A DNA stretch of 64,000 bases. It comes from Roseomonas haemaphysalidis. GTDB lineage: Bacteria; Pseudomonadota; Alphaproteobacteria; Acetobacterales; Acetobacteraceae. Location: positions 1 to 64,000 of the forward strand of contig NZ_CP061181.1 in assembly GCF_017355405.1 (NCBI RefSeq), given 5' to 3'. Made by a program: the position numbers and the translations under genes. The notes beneath the pieces are model-generated. The model was not told the DNA's origin, searched no databases, and saw only the letters and a program-made list of their open reading frames with translations. Below are positions 7,765 through 16,657 of the stretch, in pieces (position 1 is the stretch's first letter; each line of letters opens with the position of its first letter).

Positions 7765-8135
7765 GTGGTACCGGAAGTCGGCCATCAAGGTCGGCCCTCC
7801 CCTCCATCGACATTGATCAGGAATTTTCGGCACGCGATAGCTCAATATCGGGCCTGAAACCTGGGGCGAGTCCTAGTGCCATGATCCATGATCCATTGGC
7901 ATCAGGCATGTCCGCCGCCGACCCAAAGCAGACAGTCGGTCCATCGCAGACGGTGGTTGATGCACCGCCCTGCTGAATGGCTCGTCCCGCAACCCAGGTC
8001 GCGCACCAGTGAGCAGGAACACCGCGGGTAGCGCCCACAAATCCCATGTTCAACCCGCCGCCGGCATCCGCGGTCTGTTCGTCCAACGCCCGTCGTGCGA
8101 ATTTGCCATGCGACTTGGCATGGCGCTTCGGAACA
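7765..8135. other. Intergenic region between ampC and the AraC gene
   Basis: No gene is supported. The second copy of the ATATCGGGCCTGA repeat lies at 7845-7887. The rest carries unassigned minor reading frames only. Confidence 0.5.
7845..7887. repeat. Dispersed repeat 'ATATCGGGCCTGA', copy 2
   Basis: It reads ATATCGGGCCTGAAACCTGG...GAGTCCTAGTGCCATGATCC and aligns along its length with the copies at 6361 and 15401. It lies 80 bases after the ampC stop. Confidence 0.65.
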
Positions 8136-9122
8136 GTGACACGGCTAACTACCATCGAGATCGCCGACGCGGCAGACTTCCACGCTCTGAGCGAGCGGCT
8201 GCCGGACAGCAATAAACGGCACTGCTACCGGCTGCGCGATCCGGCCGCGGCGGCTGAGGCTGGGCCGCCGCTATCCCGGCACGTGCTGCGTGCGGCCGGC
8301 ACGCTGCAGGTGAGCCAGGTAATGGAGCGCCTTGGCACTCAGGTGCTGATCCACGAGCCAGGCATCCCAGCCTTCTGCTTCAGCACGTTGCACACCGGGG
8401 CTATGTCGTTGTCCGTGCCGAACTCGCCGGAGGTGGTGGAGGGACGGCCAGAGCGTGGGTTGATCCACGGGGGGCAGGGCGGCACGCGGGCGCTCACGGC
8501 AAATGGGACAGCGCGCACCAACCTGTGGGTGGCAGGTGCGGCGATTCAGGATGCGCTAGTGATGCTGCTGGACGATGTGCCACACGGTGCGCTGGCATTC
8601 CAGCCGGTAGTCGACTGGACAACCGGCGCCGGCCCTTCAGTGCGGCGCCTGCTGGACCACGCGGCCGCGGAGTTCGAGTGCGCCGACGGCATGGGCGTGC
8701 AGCCATTGGTTTTGGCCGGGTTCACGGACCTGTTCGTGCACACGGTGCTGGCGGGGCTGCCGCACAGCCACAGCGAGCGGCTGGCCCGGCAGCGGGCGGA
8801 CACCGCGCCACGGCACCTGCGCCAGGCAGAAGCCTTCATGCGCGCCCACGCCACGCAGCCGATTCGCCTGGCCGATGTGGCACTAGCTGTCGGGTGCAGC
8901 CTGCGCAGCCTGCAAAACGCGTTCCGGGCGTTCCGGGGCACGACGCCGCACGCGGCGCTACTCGGCATCCGGCTAGAGTTGGCGCGCACGGCGCTGCACC
9001 GGGGCGAGGACGTGGTGGCGGCCGTAGCGCGCCGCCACGGGTTCAGCAATGTGGGCCGCTTCGCCGCCGCTTACGCCCGGCGGTTCGGCGAACGGCCGCA
9101 GCGGACGCGCGGGAGCAGGTAA
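8136..9122 (+). CDS. AraC-family transcriptional regulator
   Basis: This protein of about 328 residues has an N-terminal sensing domain of the AraC-binding-like type and two C-terminal helix-turn-helix motifs: 'RLADVALAVGCSLRSLQNAFR' and 'VAAVARRHGFSNVGRFAAAY' followed by 'RRFGERP', the classic AraC/XylS ending. The start is uncertain: the GTG at 8136 fits the domain boundary, while an ATG at 8046 would add 30 residues with no family support. The target may be the PEP-CTERM gene downstream, but nothing in the sequence shows this. The ligand is unknown. Confidence 0.82.
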   Translation: MTRLTTIEIADAADFHALSERLPDSNKRHCYRLRDPAAAAEAGPPLSRHVLRAAGTLQVSQVMERLGTQVLIHEPGIPAFCFSTLHTGAMSLSVPNSPEVVEGRPERGLIHGGQGGTRALTANGTARTNLWVAGAAIQDALVMLLDDVPHGALAFQPVVDWTTGAGPSVRRLLDHAAAEFECADGMGVQPLVLAGFTDLFVHTVLAGLPHSHSERLARQRADTAPRHLRQAEAFMRAHATQPIRLADVALAVGCSLRSLQNAFRAFRGTTPHAALLGIRLELARTALHRGEDVVAAVARRHGFSNVGRFAAAYARRFGERPQRTRGSR

Positions 9123-9247
9123 CGGATCACGCAATTCGGTGACAGATCTGGCAACAATCGCACCCACTGAGTTGTTTCACCGCCGCGGCGCGGTACGGCG
9201 CCCGTAGTTCCATGCTAGCGACAGCGCACGAACACGGGAGCGGATCG

Positions 9248-9931
9248 ATGCGCGGATGGATCGTGGCGGGCCTGCTGGCCCTGGGACTGGCTTCGGGATC
9301 GGCCGGCACGGCACAGGCCGGCCCCTACCTGGGCGGCACGCTGGATGTCCGCATCGGCAGCGCCTACTACAATCTCATCACCGGCCAGGGTGGCAGCTTT
9401 GCCGCCGTTGGGCAGACGCAGGCGGTAGCCGGCGACCCCGGGCGCTTCCTGCTGCCGATCACTCAGGACGAGAGCACCGGGCGGGCGGACGGTTTCGCCG
9501 CGATCGGCTCCGGCATTGCGCTGAGGAACGCGGTCGATGGCAGTTCGGTATTCAGCGACTTCGGACAGGCCTTCCCAAGCCTGCCGGCGAGTTTCTACAC
9601 GGTAAGTACCGGAGATCCGATCTGCAGCGTCTTGCTGGAGAACGTCTCCATTTTGGCAAATGACGGCACGATTGGCCTGGGCGGCTCCAGTGTATCTCGA
9701 ACAGACAGCGAAAACGCCTATTACTGCTTCCGTGGACGGAACGTCGCCATCGGTGGCCAAGCGGTGCTGAATACACTGGAAAGCACGGACTACGCGCGCC
9801 TGCCATTCTTCGTGATTACCCCGATCGCGGCGCCCGTGACCGTCCCCGAACCCGGCACGCTGGCACTGCTGGCCCTGCCGATGGGAGCGCTCGGCCTGTT
9901 GGTGACGCGTCGGCGGCGCGAGGTGGCCTAG
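9248..9931 (+). CDS. PEP-CTERM sorted exported protein
   Basis: This 227-residue protein has an N-terminal signal peptide ('MRGWIVAGLLALGLASGSAG') and a C-terminal PEP-CTERM tail: 'VPEPGTLALLAL', a hydrophobic helix, then 'VTRRRREV'. PEP-CTERM proteins are processed by exosortase (EpsH/XrtA), often in exopolysaccharide-producing bacteria. The body is beta-rich without a known domain. The start at 9248 has GGGAGCG upstream. No exosortase gene is in the window, so processing would rely on the chromosome. A second PEP-CTERM gene lies at 52225. Confidence 0.8.
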   Translation: MRGWIVAGLLALGLASGSAGTAQAGPYLGGTLDVRIGSAYYNLITGQGGSFAAVGQTQAVAGDPGRFLLPITQDESTGRADGFAAIGSGIALRNAVDGSSVFSDFGQAFPSLPASFYTVSTGDPICSVLLENVSILANDGTIGLGGSSVSRTDSENAYYCFRGRNVAIGGQAVLNTLESTDYARLPFFVITPIAAPVTVPEPGTLALLALPMGALGLLVTRRRREVA

Positions 9932-10023
9932 CCTGAAGCGGCTACTGGGACCGATGGCGCGGAATGGCGCCAGCTCCGGCTGGCGCGCGGTCGACGGCGT
10001 CGGTCCAAGGACCGCTTTCCACC

Positions 10024-11208
10024 CTAAGCTGACCTACAGCTTTTGAGAGGCGCACCTGAGTGAAGCACGAGAAGGCCGGCCAGCGCCGCCATGCTAAGCC
10101 CGCCAGACACAAGCAGAGCAGGAACCGGTCCGAAGCGGTCCAGTACGATGCCAAACACGAGGGGTGCGGCGGCCTGCAGCACGCGCCCCGGGGCTGACAG
10201 CATTCCGATCCTCATGCCGTAACCAGCAGCTCCGAACAGGGCCAGAGGCAGCACGCCCTTGGCGATGGTGAGCATCCCGTTGCCAGCACCATGCAGGAGG
10301 GCGAAGGCTGCCGCAGCCGGCGCGCCAAATGCCGCAAGACCCAGGGCGCCGAGCGGATGCAGTGCCGTGGCCATCCGTGCTGCCGCCAGGGCCGAGAGGT
10401 GCCGCTGGAGGCTATATTCTACCATCCGGGCCATGACCTGCGCCGGCCCGAGCAGGGCCGCTGCCGCTACGGCGGCGGCCGGTGTGGCGCCCGCCGCTTG
10501 CAACAGGCGCGGCAGGTGCGCTGCCAGGGCAGCCGATACGAACAGTGTGGCCGCAAATATCCCTGCCAGGACGATCATGGCCCAGGGCGCGGGACCGCCG
10601 GCCGCTTCAGGTGCGGGCACCTTCTCCGGCGGCGGAGCCGGCGGCACTAGCAGCCGGTTCAGCGGCAGGCCCAGCGCCAGATGCAACACGGCCCAGACGA
10701 TGCAGGCACCACGCCAGCCCAGCTCATCGGTGAACAGCGCCGTGACCGGCCAACCGACCGTGCTGGCAAAGCCGGCCAGGAGAGTAATGCCGGTGATCGC
10801 TCCCCGGGCGTCCGCGCGATACAGCCCTGCCAGGGTGGCGAAGGCGGCATCGTAGAGACCGAATGCCATGCCGACACCCAGCACGATCCAGGCGATGGAC
10901 AACCCAATGATGCCCGTCGAGGCGGCTAAGATCACCAACCCAGCAGCAAAGATGAGGTTGGATAGCGCCAGCACGCTGCGCCCGCCCCGCCGGTCAATGG
11001 CCCGCCCGGCAGCTGGTCCAAGCAAGCCCGAGAGCAGCAGGGCGGCCGAGAAGATGCCAAAGAACCATTCCCGTGACAGGCCGAGTTCAGCAGAGACGGG
11101 ATCGGCCAATACGGCAGGCAGGTAGTAGGTGGAGGCCCAGGCCAGGGTTTGTGCGGTGCCCAGCGCCAGGACGACGGTGCGTTGGCTCCTGCCCCCAGCC
11201 GCTGGCAT
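10024..11208 (-). CDS. MFS transporter of the arsenic operon
   Basis: This is a 394-residue major facilitator with about 12 hydrophobic helices. The loop-2 motif 'GRAIDRRGGR' is present near residue 70. It is the last gene of the ars operon; its ATG overlaps the arsH stop in TGATG, so translation is coupled. MFS exporters in alphaproteobacterial ars operons (ArsK-type) can move trivalent or organic arsenicals; assignment to that group is inferred from context. Export of an ArsH product is possible. Confidence 0.82.
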   Translation of the reverse strand: MPAAGGRSQRTVVLALGTAQTLAWASTYYLPAVLADPVSAELGLSREWFFGIFSAALLLSGLLGPAAGRAIDRRGGRSVLALSNLIFAAGLVILAASTGIIGLSIAWIVLGVGMAFGLYDAAFATLAGLYRADARGAITGITLLAGFASTVGWPVTALFTDELGWRGACIVWAVLHLALGLPLNRLLVPPAPPPEKVPAPEAAGGPAPWAMIVLAGIFAATLFVSAALAAHLPRLLQAAGATPAAAVAAAALLGPAQVMARMVEYSLQRHLSALAAARMATALHPLGALGLAAFGAPAAAAFALLHGAGNGMLTIAKGVLPLALFGAAGYGMRIGMLSAPGRVLQAAAPLVFGIVLDRFGPVPALLVSGGLSMAALAGLLVLHSGAPLKSCRSA

Positions 11209-11918
11209 CACAGCGCGTCCGGCAGCTTGAAGTGGGTTTTCCGTTCGCTGTAGCGATCCACCAGGTAGTCCGCCCGGTCACGCAGCAGCAGGGTGAAGCG
11301 GACCAATTCCTCCATCACGTCCACCACGCGGTCGTAGAGCGGTCCTGGCTTCATGCGGCCGGCGTCATCGAACTGCTCATAAGCCTTGGGCACGCTGGAC
11401 TGGTTGGGAATGGTGACCATGCGCATCCAGCGACCGAGCAGGCGCAGGGTGTTCACGGCGTTGAAGCTCTGGCTGCCGCCGCACACCTGCATCACGGCCA
11501 GCGTGCGGCCCTGGGTCGGGCGCACAGAGCCTTCCTCCAGCGGCAGCCAGTCGATCTGGTTTTTGAACACCCCCGTTACCGCGCCGTGGACCTCGGGAGA
11601 GCACCAGACGTGTCCCTCAGACCACAGTGACAGGGTGCGCAGCTCCTGCACCTTGGGATGGTCCTTCGGGACGCTGGTGGCGACCGGCAGCTCGCGTGGG
11701 TCAAAGATCCGGGTTTCGGCACCCATGGCCCGCAGCAGGCGGTCGGCCTCCTCTACCAGCAAGCGGCTGAACGAGCGTTCGCGAAGCGAGCCGTAGAGCA
11801 ACAGGATGCGCGGCGGGTGCATCGCACGCGCGGCAGGCTCCAGGCGGGACAGGTCGGGTGGGGCCAGTAATTCGGTCCGCAGCGCCGGCATGGGTTCGGC
11901 AGCGGTATCCTCGCTCAT
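11208..11918 (-). CDS. arsH: ArsH-type NADPH:FMN oxidoreductase
   Basis: This 236-residue flavoprotein has the FMN-binding motif in '[12 protein letters not shown]' and the ArsH hallmark '[13 protein letters not shown]' and '[11 protein letters not shown]'. ArsH proteins oxidise trivalent organoarsenicals and can act as quinone or metal reductases. The ATG at 11918 is preceded by AAGGAAAG. An upstream extension in frame would overlap arsB and has no family support. It sits between arsB and the MFS gene in the operon. Confidence 0.92.
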   Translation of the reverse strand: MSEDTAAEPMPALRTELLAPPDLSRLEPAARAMHPPRILLLYGSLRERSFSRLLVEEADRLLRAMGAETRIFDPRELPVATSVPKDHPKVQELRTLSLWSEGHVWCSPEVHGAVTGVFKNQIDWLPLEEGSVRPTQGRTLAVMQVCGGSQSFNAVNTLRLLGRWMRMVTIPNQSSVPKAYEQFDDAGRMKPGPLYDRVVDVMEELVRFTLLLRDRADYLVDRYSERKTHFKLPDAL

Positions 11919-11959
11919 CAAGATGTCTTTCCTTGGATCGAGGCTGAGGCCGGTCGCGG

Positions 11960-13255
11960 TCATGCCGGACCGAGCAGCGGCAGCCAGAAGGCCAGGGCGG
12001 CGAGCACCACCAGCAGCACGGGCGGGGTGATGGCGAGGCCCACCCGCATGTACTGGCCCCAACTGATGCGGATACCCTTGGTGCCGAGCACGTGCAGCCA
12101 CAGCAGCGTGGCGAGACTGCCGATGGGCGTGAACTTGGGGCCGAGGTCGCAGCCAATCACGTTGGCATAGATCATCAGCTCGCGCGTCGCGTCTGGGATA
12201 CCTTGCGCTGCTTCAATGGACAGCGCCCCCACCAGCACGCCCGGCATGTTGTTCATCACTGACGATAGCAGCGCGGCGCCGAAGCCGGTGCCGATCGTCG
12301 CGATCCATGGCCCGTGACCGGCCAGCCAGACCAGGGCACCGGCCAGGTAGTCCGTCAATCCGGCATTCCGCAGGCCGTAGACCACGAGGTACATGCCAAG
12401 GCTGAACACGACGATCTGCCACGGCGCACCGCGCAGCACCTTGCCCACTGGCACAACGCGGCCGCGCAGCGCCAGTCCAAGCAGGACCAGGGCGGCGGCA
12501 CCGGTCACGGCCGCCACGGGCACACCGAGCGGAGCCAGAATGAAGTAGGCCGCCAGCAACAGGGCCAGCAGCGGAAACGCCGCGCGAAAGATCAGCGGAT
12601 CACGGATGGCGTTGGCTGGCGTTTCGAGTTGAGCCAGGGGATAGCGGGCCGGCAGCGCTTGCCGATAGGCCAGCCGTAGCACCCCGAGCGTCGCCACGAG
12701 CGCCACAAGGTTCACCGGCACCATCACCGCCGCGTAGCGGTTGAAGGTGATGTCGAAATAGTTGGCGGACACGATGTTGACGAGGTTGGAGATCACCAGG
12801 GGCAAGCTGGTGGTGTCAGCCACGAAGCCGGTCGCCACCACGAAGGCCAGCGTTGCGGCGGGCGAAAAGTCCAGGCGCAGCAGGATGGCCACGACGATCG
12901 GCGTCAGCAGCAGCGCCGCGCCGTCATTGGCGAAGAATGCGGCGATAACGGCGCCGAGCACCACCACTAGCGGCAACAAGCGTCGACCGCTGCCGCCGCC
13001 CCAGCGGGCAACGTGCAGAGCAGCCCACTGGAAGAACCCGGCCTCATCCAGCAACAATGAAATGACGATCAGCGCCACGAAGGTGAAGGTGGCATCCCAT
13101 ACGATGTGCCAGACCACCGGCACGTCGGCCCAGCCGACCACTCCGGTCAGCAAGGCCAGGACGGCACCGCCCATGGCACTCCAGCCGATACCAAGGCCGC
13201 GCGGTTGCCAGATCACGAGGACCAGGGTGGCAAAAAAGATCAGCAGAGCGAGCAT
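11960..13255 (-). CDS. arsB: Arsenite efflux permease ArsB
   Basis: This 431-residue inner-membrane permease extrudes arsenite (and antimonite), alone or with an ArsA ATPase. Ten to twelve hydrophobic helices are evident, with the ArsB signatures '[15 protein letters not shown]', '[10 protein letters not shown]' and '[23 protein letters not shown]'. No arsA is present, so it should work as a secondary carrier. It is separated from arsC by 99 bases containing a strong hairpin at 13289-13312. Confidence 0.95.
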   Translation of the reverse strand: MLALLIFFATLVLVIWQPRGLGIGWSAMGGAVLALLTGVVGWADVPVVWHIVWDATFTFVALIVISLLLDEAGFFQWAALHVARWGGGSGRRLLPLVVVLGAVIAAFFANDGAALLLTPIVVAILLRLDFSPAATLAFVVATGFVADTTSLPLVISNLVNIVSANYFDITFNRYAAVMVPVNLVALVATLGVLRLAYRQALPARYPLAQLETPANAIRDPLIFRAAFPLLALLLAAYFILAPLGVPVAAVTGAAALVLLGLALRGRVVPVGKVLRGAPWQIVVFSLGMYLVVYGLRNAGLTDYLAGALVWLAGHGPWIATIGTGFGAALLSSVMNNMPGVLVGALSIEAAQGIPDATRELMIYANVIGCDLGPKFTPIGSLATLLWLHVLGTKGIRISWGQYMRVGLAITPPVLLVVLAALAFWLPLLGPA

Positions 13256-13288
13256 GGCTGTCCTAGGCCCGCGCGTGCGGGCAGGTGC

Positions 13289-13312
13289 GCGGCGGCTTGG
13301 TCAAGCCGCCGC
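13289..13312. promoter_or_regulatory. Hairpin between arsC and arsB
   Basis: GCGGCGGCTT and AAGCCGCCGC form a perfect ten-base stem with a GGTC loop. It has no T-run. It may set the relative level of upstream and downstream message by partial termination or mRNA protection. Confidence 0.5.
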
Positions 13313-13354
13313 GGTAGAATGAAGGGCGAAGTGGGCGCTAGTCGGAGCGGAGTG

Positions 13355-13777
13355 TCAGGTTACGCGGCGCCCTGCGGCGTCCACGACCTTCTCGCCATCT
13401 TCCTTGGTGAAGGCGGCGCGCTGCGGGTCGGGCAGGATGTCGAGCACGGCTTCGGAGGGGCGGCACAGCTTCACGCCCAGCGGTGTCACCACCAGGGGGC
13501 GGTTGATAAGGATGGGATGCGCCATCATCGCATCTAACAGCTGGTCGTCTGTCAGCGATGGGTCGGCCAACCCCAGATCGGCGTAGGGCGTGCCCTTTTC
13601 ACGCAGCAGGGCGCGGGGCGTCAGATCAGCTCGCTGCATCAGATCGAGCAGGGTGTCCCGGCTCGGCGGCGTCTTCAGGTACTCAATCACCTCTGGCTCC
13701 ACGCCGCTGTTGCGGATCAGGGCCAGGGTGTTGCGCGACGTGCCACAGTCCGGGTTGTGGTAGATGGTGATGGTCAT
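13355..13777 (-). CDS. arsC: Arsenate reductase, glutaredoxin-dependent
   Basis: This 140-residue ArsC of the thioredoxin-fold, plasmid R773 type reduces arsenate to arsenite using glutathione and glutaredoxin. The catalytic Cys11 lies in 'YHNPDCGTSRN'; further family features are 'YLKTPPSRDTL', 'LLREKGTPYADLGL' and 'HPILINRPLVV' with the substrate-binding arginine. The ATG overlaps the arsR stop by four bases. Its product is exported by ArsB downstream. Confidence 0.95.
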   Translation of the reverse strand: MTITIYHNPDCGTSRNTLALIRNSGVEPEVIEYLKTPPSRDTLLDLMQRADLTPRALLREKGTPYADLGLADPSLTDDQLLDAMMAHPILINRPLVVTPLGVKLCRPSEAVLDILPDPQRAAFTKEDGEKVVDAAGRRVT

Positions 13778-14127
13778 TGCAGCACCTTGTCCGGGAGACA
13801 GCAGGGCGTCAGGGCGGCTATCAGAGGGGCGCAGAGGTCAGCGCGCCCACCGCAACAATCTTTGACGAGGAACAGCATCAGGTCGCGCAGTCGGTCCAGC
13901 TCAGCGCGGTAAATGATGGAGCGGCTTTGTCGCTCAGACCGTACCAACCCAGCTCGTGCCAAAGTGCCCAGATGCGACGACATGGTGTTTTGCGGCACAT
14001 CAAGCAGGCGGGCCACCTCCCCCGCAGGGAGGCCATGTGGCTCGTGCTTCACAAGCAGGCGGAAGGTCTCTAGGCGTGTGCCTTGCGCGAGGGCGCCTAG
14101 AGCAGAGATTGCAAGCTCACTATCCAT
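13774..14127 (-). CDS. arsR: ArsR-family arsenic-sensing repressor
   Basis: This 117-residue winged-helix repressor of the SmtB/ArsR family has a DNA-recognition helix in 'VPQNTMSSHLGTLARAGLV'. Candidate arsenite ligands are at the C-terminal side: Cys91-Cys92 and Cys99 in 'DCCGGRADLC', similar to the C-terminal triad of Acidithiobacillus-type ArsR, plus 'PCC' near residue 113. The promoter-proximal position and the palindrome at its start codon fit autoregulation of the operon. Confidence 0.92.
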   Translation of the reverse strand: MDSELAISALGALAQGTRLETFRLLVKHEPHGLPAGEVARLLDVPQNTMSSHLGTLARAGLVRSERQSRSIIYRAELDRLRDLMLFLVKDCCGGRADLCAPLIAALTPCCLPDKVLQ

Positions 14128-14147
14128 ATATCTAGGATTTCAGATAT
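14128..14147. promoter_or_regulatory. Candidate ArsR operator
   Basis: ATATCT and AGATAT arms eight bases apart form an inverted repeat that touches the arsR start codon. With no space for a ribosome-binding site, the arsR message may be leaderless, or the true start may lie slightly downstream. The position suits repression by ArsR. Confidence 0.55.
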
Positions 14148-14179
14148 GTTGGTATGTGTCTAGCTCTTTAGGTCTGCTT

Positions 14180-14238
14180 CCCACCCTTCTCCCACATTGG
14201 CCAGCGACGATAGGCGGGCGATAACTGCTTATCGTGCC
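14180..14238. repeat. ~59-bp dispersed repeat, copy 1
   Basis: CCCACCCTTCTC, then CCAG-CGACGAT, then GCGATAACTGCTTATCGTGCC, in the same order and spacing as at 17403-17462. The inner part is a GATAA-N4-TTATC palindrome. The remaining 14239-14443 holds no gene I can support. Confidence 0.6.
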
Positions 14239-14443
14239 TTCGCAGCTGATAGCGATGGTTGCCGCATGTAGCACGGCTAGACGAGAAAAACCGGCTCTCC
14301 GATAGCTCTCCCGATGGAAGGCCAGCTCTTTATCGACTGACGTTGTGGCCGGGTGGGTACAAAAGATGGAGGGTATTGGCACGGGACTGTCGCACGCCCC
14401 CTTCGGAGGTGACTGAGGCGTTGCTTGTAAGGAAAGGCCACCC

Positions 14444-14737
14444 TTAGTGTGGGCGCAACTCCCCCCAATCGGCGTTCCAAACTCCGAAGGGGTCAATGAT
14501 GACTAGCGGCGCCATCAGCGCCTGAGATTTCCGGATTCCATCGTCGATCGCAAGCGCGGCGCTGCGCTGCACCGTACCGGCGCTGCTTGGCAAGTCGCCC
14601 GGCGTTGCGGGGTTGGCCTTGGCCCCGGGCGGCAGCACCACACCCACCAGCGCGCCGCTGTCATCCTCCGTGATATAGACGGCGACCTCGCTGGGCAGCG
14701 CCACCTCGCGGCTGCCGAAGATTCCTCTGCCTATCAT
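14444..14737 (-). CDS. Small hypothetical protein
   Basis: This 97-residue protein has no recognised domain. The start at 14737 has GGGAG at a proper distance; an earlier in-frame ATG would remove it. The middle has the beta-rich stretch 'VAVYITEDDSGALVGVVLPPG'. A 55-residue gene ending 24 bases upstream in the same direction probably shares its transcript. The 'LVGVVLPPGAKANPATPG' segment looks like an exposed Pro/Gly-rich loop. Function unknown. Confidence 0.5.
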   Translation of the reverse strand: MIGRGIFGSREVALPSEVAVYITEDDSGALVGVVLPPGAKANPATPGDLPSSAGTVQRSAALAIDDGIRKSQALMAPLVIIDPFGVWNADWGELRPH

Positions 14738-14760
14738 CCACGTTTCTCCCATTGCAGTCG

Positions 14761-14928
14761 TTACTGCAGGAATGGTTTAGCACCACGCCCCGCGCGCCCC
14801 AGAGCAAACTTTGCTGAACGCTTGGGCTTCAGCACCGCTCCAACATTGCTAGGCAGATCCGGTCGGCCGGGCAGCCGCATCATCAGCAGAATGCTGCCGG
14901 AGCTGTTGCCAAGCAGGGTCCCACTCAT
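14761..14928 (-). CDS. Very small hypothetical protein
   Basis: This 55-residue protein has 'GNSSGSILLMMRLPGRPDLP' and a basic, Ala/Gly/Arg-rich C-terminus. The chosen ATG at 14928 has GGAAAGG six bases upstream; an alternative ATG at 14943 has none. It lies just upstream of the 97-residue gene in the same direction. No family is recognised, and the call rests on codon-like composition and the ribosome-binding site. Confidence 0.4.
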   Translation of the reverse strand: MSGTLLGNSSGSILLMMRLPGRPDLPSNVGAVLKPKRSAKFALGRAGRGAKPFLQ

Positions 14929-15015
14929 CTCCTGCCTTTCCATTGGATAACTATTTCCCCCAAGTCAGAGACTCTTTCACGCCAGCAGGTGCCCTCCCCT
15001 GCCCTTTCACTACCG

Positions 15016-15025
15016 GTTATCGTGC
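15016..15025. repeat. GTTATCGTGC motif, exact copy
   Basis: Exact matches to GTTATCGTGC or its complement lie at 6345-6354, 15016-15025 and 57367-57376. One-base variants lie at 5933, 14228, 29419, 30092 and 59033. All are intergenic or at gene ends. Confidence 0.6.
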
Positions 15026-15172
15026 TTGATGATTGAAGATGCGTCCTGCGCCCTGTTTCATGCACTTACGATTAGACGTCCCACTCCAGATTTTCTTTTT
15101 ATGTAAATATCTCTTGCCATGCTGCACCGCAGCAACGCATGCTCAAGCAAGGTTGGGGAGGACAATATAAGG

Positions 15173-15301
15173 ATGCTCCCCATGCTCGAATTGTCCGCCC
15201 TAGCTATCCTATCCGCTTTGATCATCGCACACGTCGCAGCGCGGATCGCCATCGACAAAGCCGACCTGCCACCGATGCCGCAGGTGCCATTCGGCAGCTA
15301 A
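15173..15301 (+). CDS. Small single-helix membrane protein
   Basis: This 42-residue protein has one membrane helix ('LSALAILSALIIAHVAARIA') followed by a short Pro-rich tail ending 'PQVPFGS'. The ATG at 15173 has GGGGAGGAC about ten bases upstream. A strong 14-base hairpin begins 18 bases after the stop, and an AT-rich promoter-like stretch precedes the gene, which together support a real short transcription unit. Function unknown. Confidence 0.5.
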   Translation: MLPMLELSALAILSALIIAHVAARIAIDKADLPPMPQVPFGS

Positions 15302-15318
15302 TCTTGTTGGATCCCGCC

Positions 15319-15354
15319 ATGACAGCGCCGCCAGGCCAGCGGCGGCGCTGTCAT
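15319..15354 (+). terminator. Strong hairpin terminator
   Basis: ATGACAGCGCCGCC and its exact complement form a 14-base stem with an eight-base loop directly after the small membrane-protein gene. No T-run follows. Confidence 0.6.
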
Positions 15355-15400
15355 CGGTGTGGGGATACGCTGGTGGTCTTTCCGTCGCTATGGCCCGTCA

Positions 15401-15440
15401 ATATCGGGCCTCACCTGCAGGGGGCGTCCTGGTGCCACAG
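15401..15440. repeat. Dispersed repeat 'ATATCGGGCCT', copy 3
   Basis: It reads ATATCGGGCCTCACCTGCAG...GGGCGTCCTGGTGCCA and matches the copies at 6361 and 7845. It lies in the 390-base gap between the hairpin and the gene ending at 15691. The rest of that gap holds no supportable gene. Confidence 0.65.
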
Positions 15441-15690
15441 TTCGCCGCCGTTAAGGATGTCAGCAACCGACACTTCCACGATATTGATACTTCTTGGCGC
15501 AAAGTTGGCTACGAGAGTAGGGGCAGACATCGCGTCGCTGCCAATGTAAGCGACTGCTTCACGCCGATCTCCAGCAGTCCGCTTGTCATCGCTATTTGCC
15601 CAAAATCGGACATGTCTCATCGGCCGTCTCAAGGCAGATCCAGGTGGACGTGGTTGCTGCGTCGGCCAAGTGGCCTTCACGAACTGGCTT

Positions 15691-16506
15691 TCAGGGGTGA
15701 TCACCACTCTCCGCCAGCAGTTCGCCGAGACCAAAGCTCCGGAACGTCGCGTTCAGGCGCTCATCCAGTGAGATATAGAGGCCAAGCAGTAGAGTGGCCT
15801 TCTGTCGTATTGTTCGGGATGTCCTGGCAAGTTCGACGAGCCTGGGTGGATCTCCGAACGCGGTCTCGGCGTAAGTATTGAAATCGTTTTCCACCGAGGT
15901 CGCCCCGTAGGACGACAGAAAACCGTCGTGCCCCTCGTCGCCTGCCTGAAGCAGGGCATCGCGCGTGCTCTCGATACTCTGCCAGCCGACAGGCAGAGTT
16001 GCTATCCAGCGCGGCACCAATGCCGGAGACCGTGCCAGGATAAGCGAGCTGAACTCGTGATGTACACCAAGCCGCGCCGTTTCGTGGATGCCGCCCGGCC
16101 CAAACACCGGGTTGGCAGACAAGATAATCCAGGCAGGCCCATATGTACCGCCGGCGCTTACCCCTTCACAGCGCAGGTTTCCACAAATGAAAATGGCCCG
16201 GCAATACTTCGCAATGAACCCAGGAGGATAGAGGGCGAGCGAAGTGGCGATGCCGTCGAGTGCAGGGCGGAGATTGTCGAACACGACCGGATCCGCCTCA
16301 CAGCTCGGGATGACGGCGTCTGTTGCTCCAAATGGCGGCGTGTAGAACTGCGCTGGATTACCGAAGCCGATCAGCAAACCGTGCCGTCTTCCGATCGCCT
16401 TGGCCCATGCGACCAAGTCGTCCAGGGCAGGTTCCGGGCTTCCATGCGACAGGAGCACGCCTTCGGCGGCTAGCACGGTGCCGAGGATGAGGGAGCGTCT
16501 GCGCAT
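15691..16506 (-). CDS. Exported protein, possible zinc metallopeptidase
   Basis: This 271-residue protein has an N-terminal signal-like segment ('MRRRSLILGTVLAAEGVLL', Arg-rich then hydrophobic). Residues near 150 read 'LGVHHEFSSLIL', which resembles the HEF/HE-type zinc motif of some putative metallopeptidases, but a full HExxH is not present. The start at 16506 gives the signal sequence; a longer frame exists without support. A possible 48-codon gene ends four bases upstream. The family is not firmly identified. Confidence 0.55.
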   Translation of the reverse strand: MRRRSLILGTVLAAEGVLLSHGSPEPALDDLVAWAKAIGRRHGLLIGFGNPAQFYTPPFGATDAVIPSCEADPVVFDNLRPALDGIATSLALYPPGFIAKYCRAIFICGNLRCEGVSAGGTYGPAWIILSANPVFGPGGIHETARLGVHHEFSSLILARSPALVPRWIATLPVGWQSIESTRDALLQAGDEGHDGFLSSYGATSVENDFNTYAETAFGDPPRLVELARTSRTIRQKATLLLGLYISLDERLNATFRSFGLGELLAESGDHP

Positions 16507-16510
16507 CGGA

Positions 16511-16657
16511 TCAGTGCTGTGCCGGCAGTTTGAGGGCATTCTGCCACAGGGGTGCAACGGCCGGCGAGATCAGGCCTGGGTCGAGAGTGGTCATCTCGCG
16601 GCCTGTCCCAGGCACAGCCAACCGGAGCTTCCGGAGGATTGATGTGTCCGGCGCCAT
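16511..16657 (-). CDS. Possible very small protein upstream of the metallopeptidase-like gene
   Basis: This is a 48-codon frame, too short for most gene finders. Its stop lies four bases before the start at 16506, and AAGG precedes its ATG at 16657. The product has the moderately hydrophobic 'LISPAVAPLWQNALKLP' end. It could be a leader peptide coupling translation. Evidence is spacing only. Confidence 0.3.
   Translation of the reverse strand: MAPDTSILRKLRLAVPGTGREMTTLDPGLISPAVAPLWQNALKLPAQH

Noticed and set aside
15500..15690. Short minus-strand frame with 'RHVRFWANS'-like words
   Set aside because: Such words recur as spurious translations of intergenic repeats in alphaproteobacteria; no gene is supported.
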